The notes under the pieces are model-generated. The model did not search any database, was not told where the DNA came from, and saw only the letters and a list, made by a program, of their open reading frames with translations. The position numbers and the translations under genes were made by a program. Source: Carya illinoinensis (Eukaryota > Streptophyta > Magnoliopsida > Fagales > Juglandaceae). Taken from it: a DNA stretch of 64,000 nt. This document shows positions 60,801 through 64,000 of this stretch, one piece after another (position 1 is the first letter of the stretch; every line of letters starts with the position of its first letter). The stretch is from contig NC_056758.1 of assembly GCF_018687715.1 (NCBI RefSeq), positions 12,816,001-12,880,000 on the forward strand, read 5' to 3'.

Positions 60801-61933
60801 TTCTGGCTTCAACGGAGCTTCTAAATTAAAGAAATCAAAGTAACCCTTCTTTTAACAGTACTTTGATTTTTTTTTCCTTCCCTGTTTCTTTTTTGTTTTT
60901 GCTTTACAGTCTTTTCTTTTCTTTTTGATTTTGCTTTTATCAATGGGTAGTTAGTTGTATTTATTGCCATTTCTTAAAAACTATGGGGACATCAATGTAA
61001 GAGGTATGGTTGATGCATATCTCATTTTGCGGAAAACAAACGGGTCGGAAATAACCATTATTCTGAAAAGAAATGCAGTTCAGGAAATCGGATAATCGGT
61101 TATGGGTAGAAATGTGGGAAATTGGAAGTTGACTTACTTTAGGTCGAGTCAGAAATTCCATATCTGGGTCGAACCGAGTTAAATGAATAGTCATAATTTT
61201 GATTTCACATTTCAGTATATGCACAAATAATTTTTTGAGATTAACTAGAAGTCTCTTTTTTCTAGATCCGCCTCACATCAATGACTCAAGGCCTACCATC
61301 TATAGGTAGTTTTAGACAAGTTTCCTTTGAAATTGATATCTAAATGCATGGCTGTGTTAGTCTATTTTTCATGGCATATGAAAATTCTTTCACCATTTGA
61401 GGCGTTAGTTTATCTATTAAGATATTAGTTTATCCATTAAGATATTGCTATTTTTGTTTAAATTGTGCTGTGGGTGGACTTTTTGATATGCTTATTTTGT
61501 TAATAATTTATTTAGAGTCGTGGCTTATCATATGGGTTTGAACTTTGAATAGTATATTTTAGTATGTGAAAAGAAGTATAAATATATCAATATACTAGAC
61601 ACTCACTAATGAGTACTGCATCTTCAGAATTATAACCCTTCCGAGGCATATAAGCTACTAAAACTTTTTTTCATAAAGCAAGTTCATCACCAATTTTAGC
61701 AACATCGCCTGCTAAAATTTGTTTCTTTTTTATGTATTTACCACCACACCACCTCATGCCGGTAAGCCTCTCTGCCTCTTGGAGTTGCCATTGTTCTCCT
61801 CCCTCTCTCCATTATAAAGCCCAAAACTTTTGGTTTGAACCCTAGCCTCAGCCGCCACCCCTACTGTGCTCCTCCCTGTCAGGCTCTGCTATAGTGGGCT
61901 CCTCCATCTCTTGATATCTCTCTTGTGCTCTCT

Positions 61934-61935
<2 letters not shown>
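60801..61935. other. Intergenic, no gene seen
   Basis: AT-rich sequence with T runs (60868-60950). No frame of coding quality and no element ends were found. Confidence 0.45.

Positions 61936-62000
<65 letters not shown>
61936..62000. repeat. (CT)n microsatellite
   Basis: An uninterrupted CT run of about 65 bases. Confidence 0.95.
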
Positions 62001-62004
<4 letters not shown>

Positions 62005-62237
62005 TGTTTGTCCCTCTGTCCTGCAACACACATACACACACTATTTATCTCTCTAGCTGAGACACCACATCACCACCCTAAGGACTACTACGTAACACTG
62101 TTGGGAACGACCACTACAAGTATTAGAGCTCAAGACACCTTGATCATCTAGAAATTTCCCTTCCACACTGTAAGTGGTTCTATGGACTAACCTTGAACAC
62201 AATTGTCGATCGAATTGTGAAATTGTATTTTGTGTTC

Positions 62238-62520
62238 CGTGTGCTATGTGAAGTGATGGAATTAATGTGCAATTTGTGATGTGGCTTTGTGCAGTGTGAA
62301 GTGATGGGACATTTGTGTAGTTGTGATGTGGATGTGTGCTGTGTGAAGTGATAGGATTATTGTACATTTTGTGACGTGGATGTGTGTCGTGTGAAGTAAT
62401 GGAATTATTGTGCAATTTTGTGATGTGGTTGTATGCTGTATAAAGTGATGGGATTATTGTACAATTTGTGATGTGGTTGTGTGTTGTGTGAAGTGATGGG
62501 ATGTTGTATAGATTTGTGAC
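62238..62520 (+). repeat. Minisatellite, unit about 57 bases, about five copies
   Basis: Units contain GTGTGAAGTGATGGGATTATTG, then GTGCAATTTGTGATGTGG, then TTGTGTGCT, with base changes between copies. Each unit is about 55-58 bases. It is non-coding on both strands as far as I can see. Confidence 0.85.
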
Positions 62521-62679
62521 ATGTACTATTTTCCCATGTGTACTATTTTCATTATAGAATTATTTGTTGAATGTTTATCATTGGCCTATCTCAAATCTAT
62601 TTAGTTGAATCTTTTACTATCAAATTGTGACTTATGGTGGAAATTGAAATCTCTAAAATGGTTGGATTTTTGTGTTAAT

Positions 62680-62990
62680 GGATTTTGCGGGTGCATATGT
62701 TTCATAACTCCAAGCTAAGATGGAGCACTGTCTTGGTGGAGCTATTCTGGCTATTCAGGAGTGCATAAAACTGAGTGACTCCCCTGGATTATCATCAAGT
62801 GACAACGGGCTCGAGTAAGATGCTAATGCTCCCAAGTTGACGTCATTGACTAACTACTAGTAGAGGATGCTTGGCCACAAATTGGGCATCGCTTGTTATG
62901 AAGTTTTACACGGTCGTTACCCGTGGTGTGATGAAGGGAGCTAGAGTGTGTGGATGGTCCATATAGGAGACCTTTATGCATACCTAAATA
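62680..62990 (+). repeat. Weathered LTR fragment related to the Tekay-like family
   Basis: The order of words GGTGGAGCT, GGAGTGCATAAAACTGAGTGAC, AGAGGATGCTTGGCC, GGGCATCGCTTG, CGGTCGTTACC and GAGTGTGTGGATGG follows, in the same order, the minus strand of the LTR around 33000-33310. It is a diverged copy in plus orientation. The full LTR ends were not found. Confidence 0.7.
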
Positions 62991-64000
62991 AAATGATCAT
63001 TTTCAAGGGAGAACAATTTTTTTGGGTGTGTGATGACTTGTGTGAAAATTTTGGTGAATGACTTGAGTTTGGTTAATTGGAAAATGTCAAAACCATATTT
63101 CCCTACATATTGTTTTATTTGCATAATTTTCTTTTCCACTTGCTTGCATTTCTTAGTTTTGCTTATTGAGATTTTGCAAAATCTCATAGTAGTGGTCCCA
63201 CCTGCCACCCCTTTCCTTGAAATTATAGATTTTGATGTAGATGATGGGTAGGAAGATGGGTACGAGCATGGAGATTTGGTTCTGCCAGAAGAATGAAGAT
63301 TGGGGTTGTTCTCCCTATATAATTAAGTAGTGTTTGACTCTTTGTAAAAAAATTGGATGATTGTAATATTCAGTTGCTTATGAGTTGAGACAAGTGACTT
63401 ATGGATAATTTGTAGTTTTGTAAATTAAATATATTCTCGTACTGCTATTTAGATTTAATAACTTCCCTTTCTTTATTTTCGCTACAAATATAGCACATCA
63501 TTGTTTTGCATGTATGCATGCACTTGTTATCACGTTGTGTGCTGAGTCTATGACCCGTGTGGCCAATATTCCAACGTCACGAATTCCACCAAATCATAAG
63601 TGGGACTCATGGACATCACATCATTCCATCTTGGGATATGTAGGAATGACCCATCAATAATCGTTATGCACTGTTGATGATTTCAACTAAAGGATCATTG
63701 CTTCAAGATGATAGTTGTTCATGTAAAACGTCTTCAATTCTATCCTGTCTTGATCAATAGCTGCAGAGTAGCCAGCCAAAAGTTGCTATTGTCTGACTGA
63801 TAGTTTCTTTTTCAAAATGTCTGTCCTGATGGGATGGCCTATAGGCTACCACCAAAATAAAGGGAAACTTCGTAGACATTGCCTTTGCAAATGAGAGATG
63901 ACAATCCAGAAAAATATTTTACCACCATTGACCATGTAACGCATGCCCACGTTATTATTTTTATTGATCATATGGGCAATATGTTAATTGAGTGTATGAA
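62991..64000. other. Intergenic, no gene seen
   Basis: AT-rich sequence with a short open frame at 63030-63251 that shows no family resemblance. Part may belong to the LTR remnant to the left. Nothing else was recognised. Confidence 0.45.

Overview
The window is 64 kb of repeat-rich plant nuclear DNA, most likely from a woody eudicot. The AT-rich intergenic DNA, split genes with GT/AG junctions, CACTA, Ty3/gypsy, Ty1/copia and L1-type elements, a P-class PPR gene and a GTD-binding (myosin receptor) gene support this. A Fagales tree such as walnut or hickory would fit, but that is an impression and was not tested.

Layout. 1-4372 is gene-free and holds LTR-like remnants. 4373-17025 reads as one CACTA (En/Spm) DNA transposon of about 12.65 kb. 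Its inverted ends begin CACTACAACAAA. It carries a decayed TNP2 transposase and a decayed Ptta/TNPA-like gene on the minus strand, a third decayed plant-transposon gene on the plus strand, an unassigned open frame in AT-rich DNA, and four clusters of the palindromic word ACGTTCGAACGT. A small MITE follows at once, then a minus-strand PGG-domain membrane protein gene (17842-18468).

19307-23445 is a minus-strand L1-type LINE. Its endonuclease end abuts, base for base, the first LTR of a plus-strand Ty3/gypsy element (23446-28767). A second copy of that element shares the middle LTR and is shrunk by two in-frame deletions (28131-30360). 32048-39430 is the 3' part of a minus-strand Tekay-like chromovirus. 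Its LTR is split by a solo LTR of the same family, flanked by the 5-bp duplication CAAAA. 40450-43260 holds copia remains, a fold-back hairpin and a LINE fragment.

Two intact host genes lie to the right. One is a GTD-binding/zein-binding domain myosin receptor (45585-48911, two coding exons, 971 aa), with an unusual array of serine-rich repeats just before the GTD-binding domain. The other is an intronless PPR gene of the restorer-of-fertility-like type (53595-55475, 626 aa). The right end holds a probable organelle-derived group II intron fragment (59060-59340), MITEs, a (CT)n run, a minisatellite of about 57 bp and a weathered LTR related to the Tekay-like family.

The host genes show no shared pathway. 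The main story is layered transposon insertion and decay, with many stop codons of the C-to-T type expected from methylated repeats. All comparisons were made by eye. Family names rest on recognised motifs and not on database searches.
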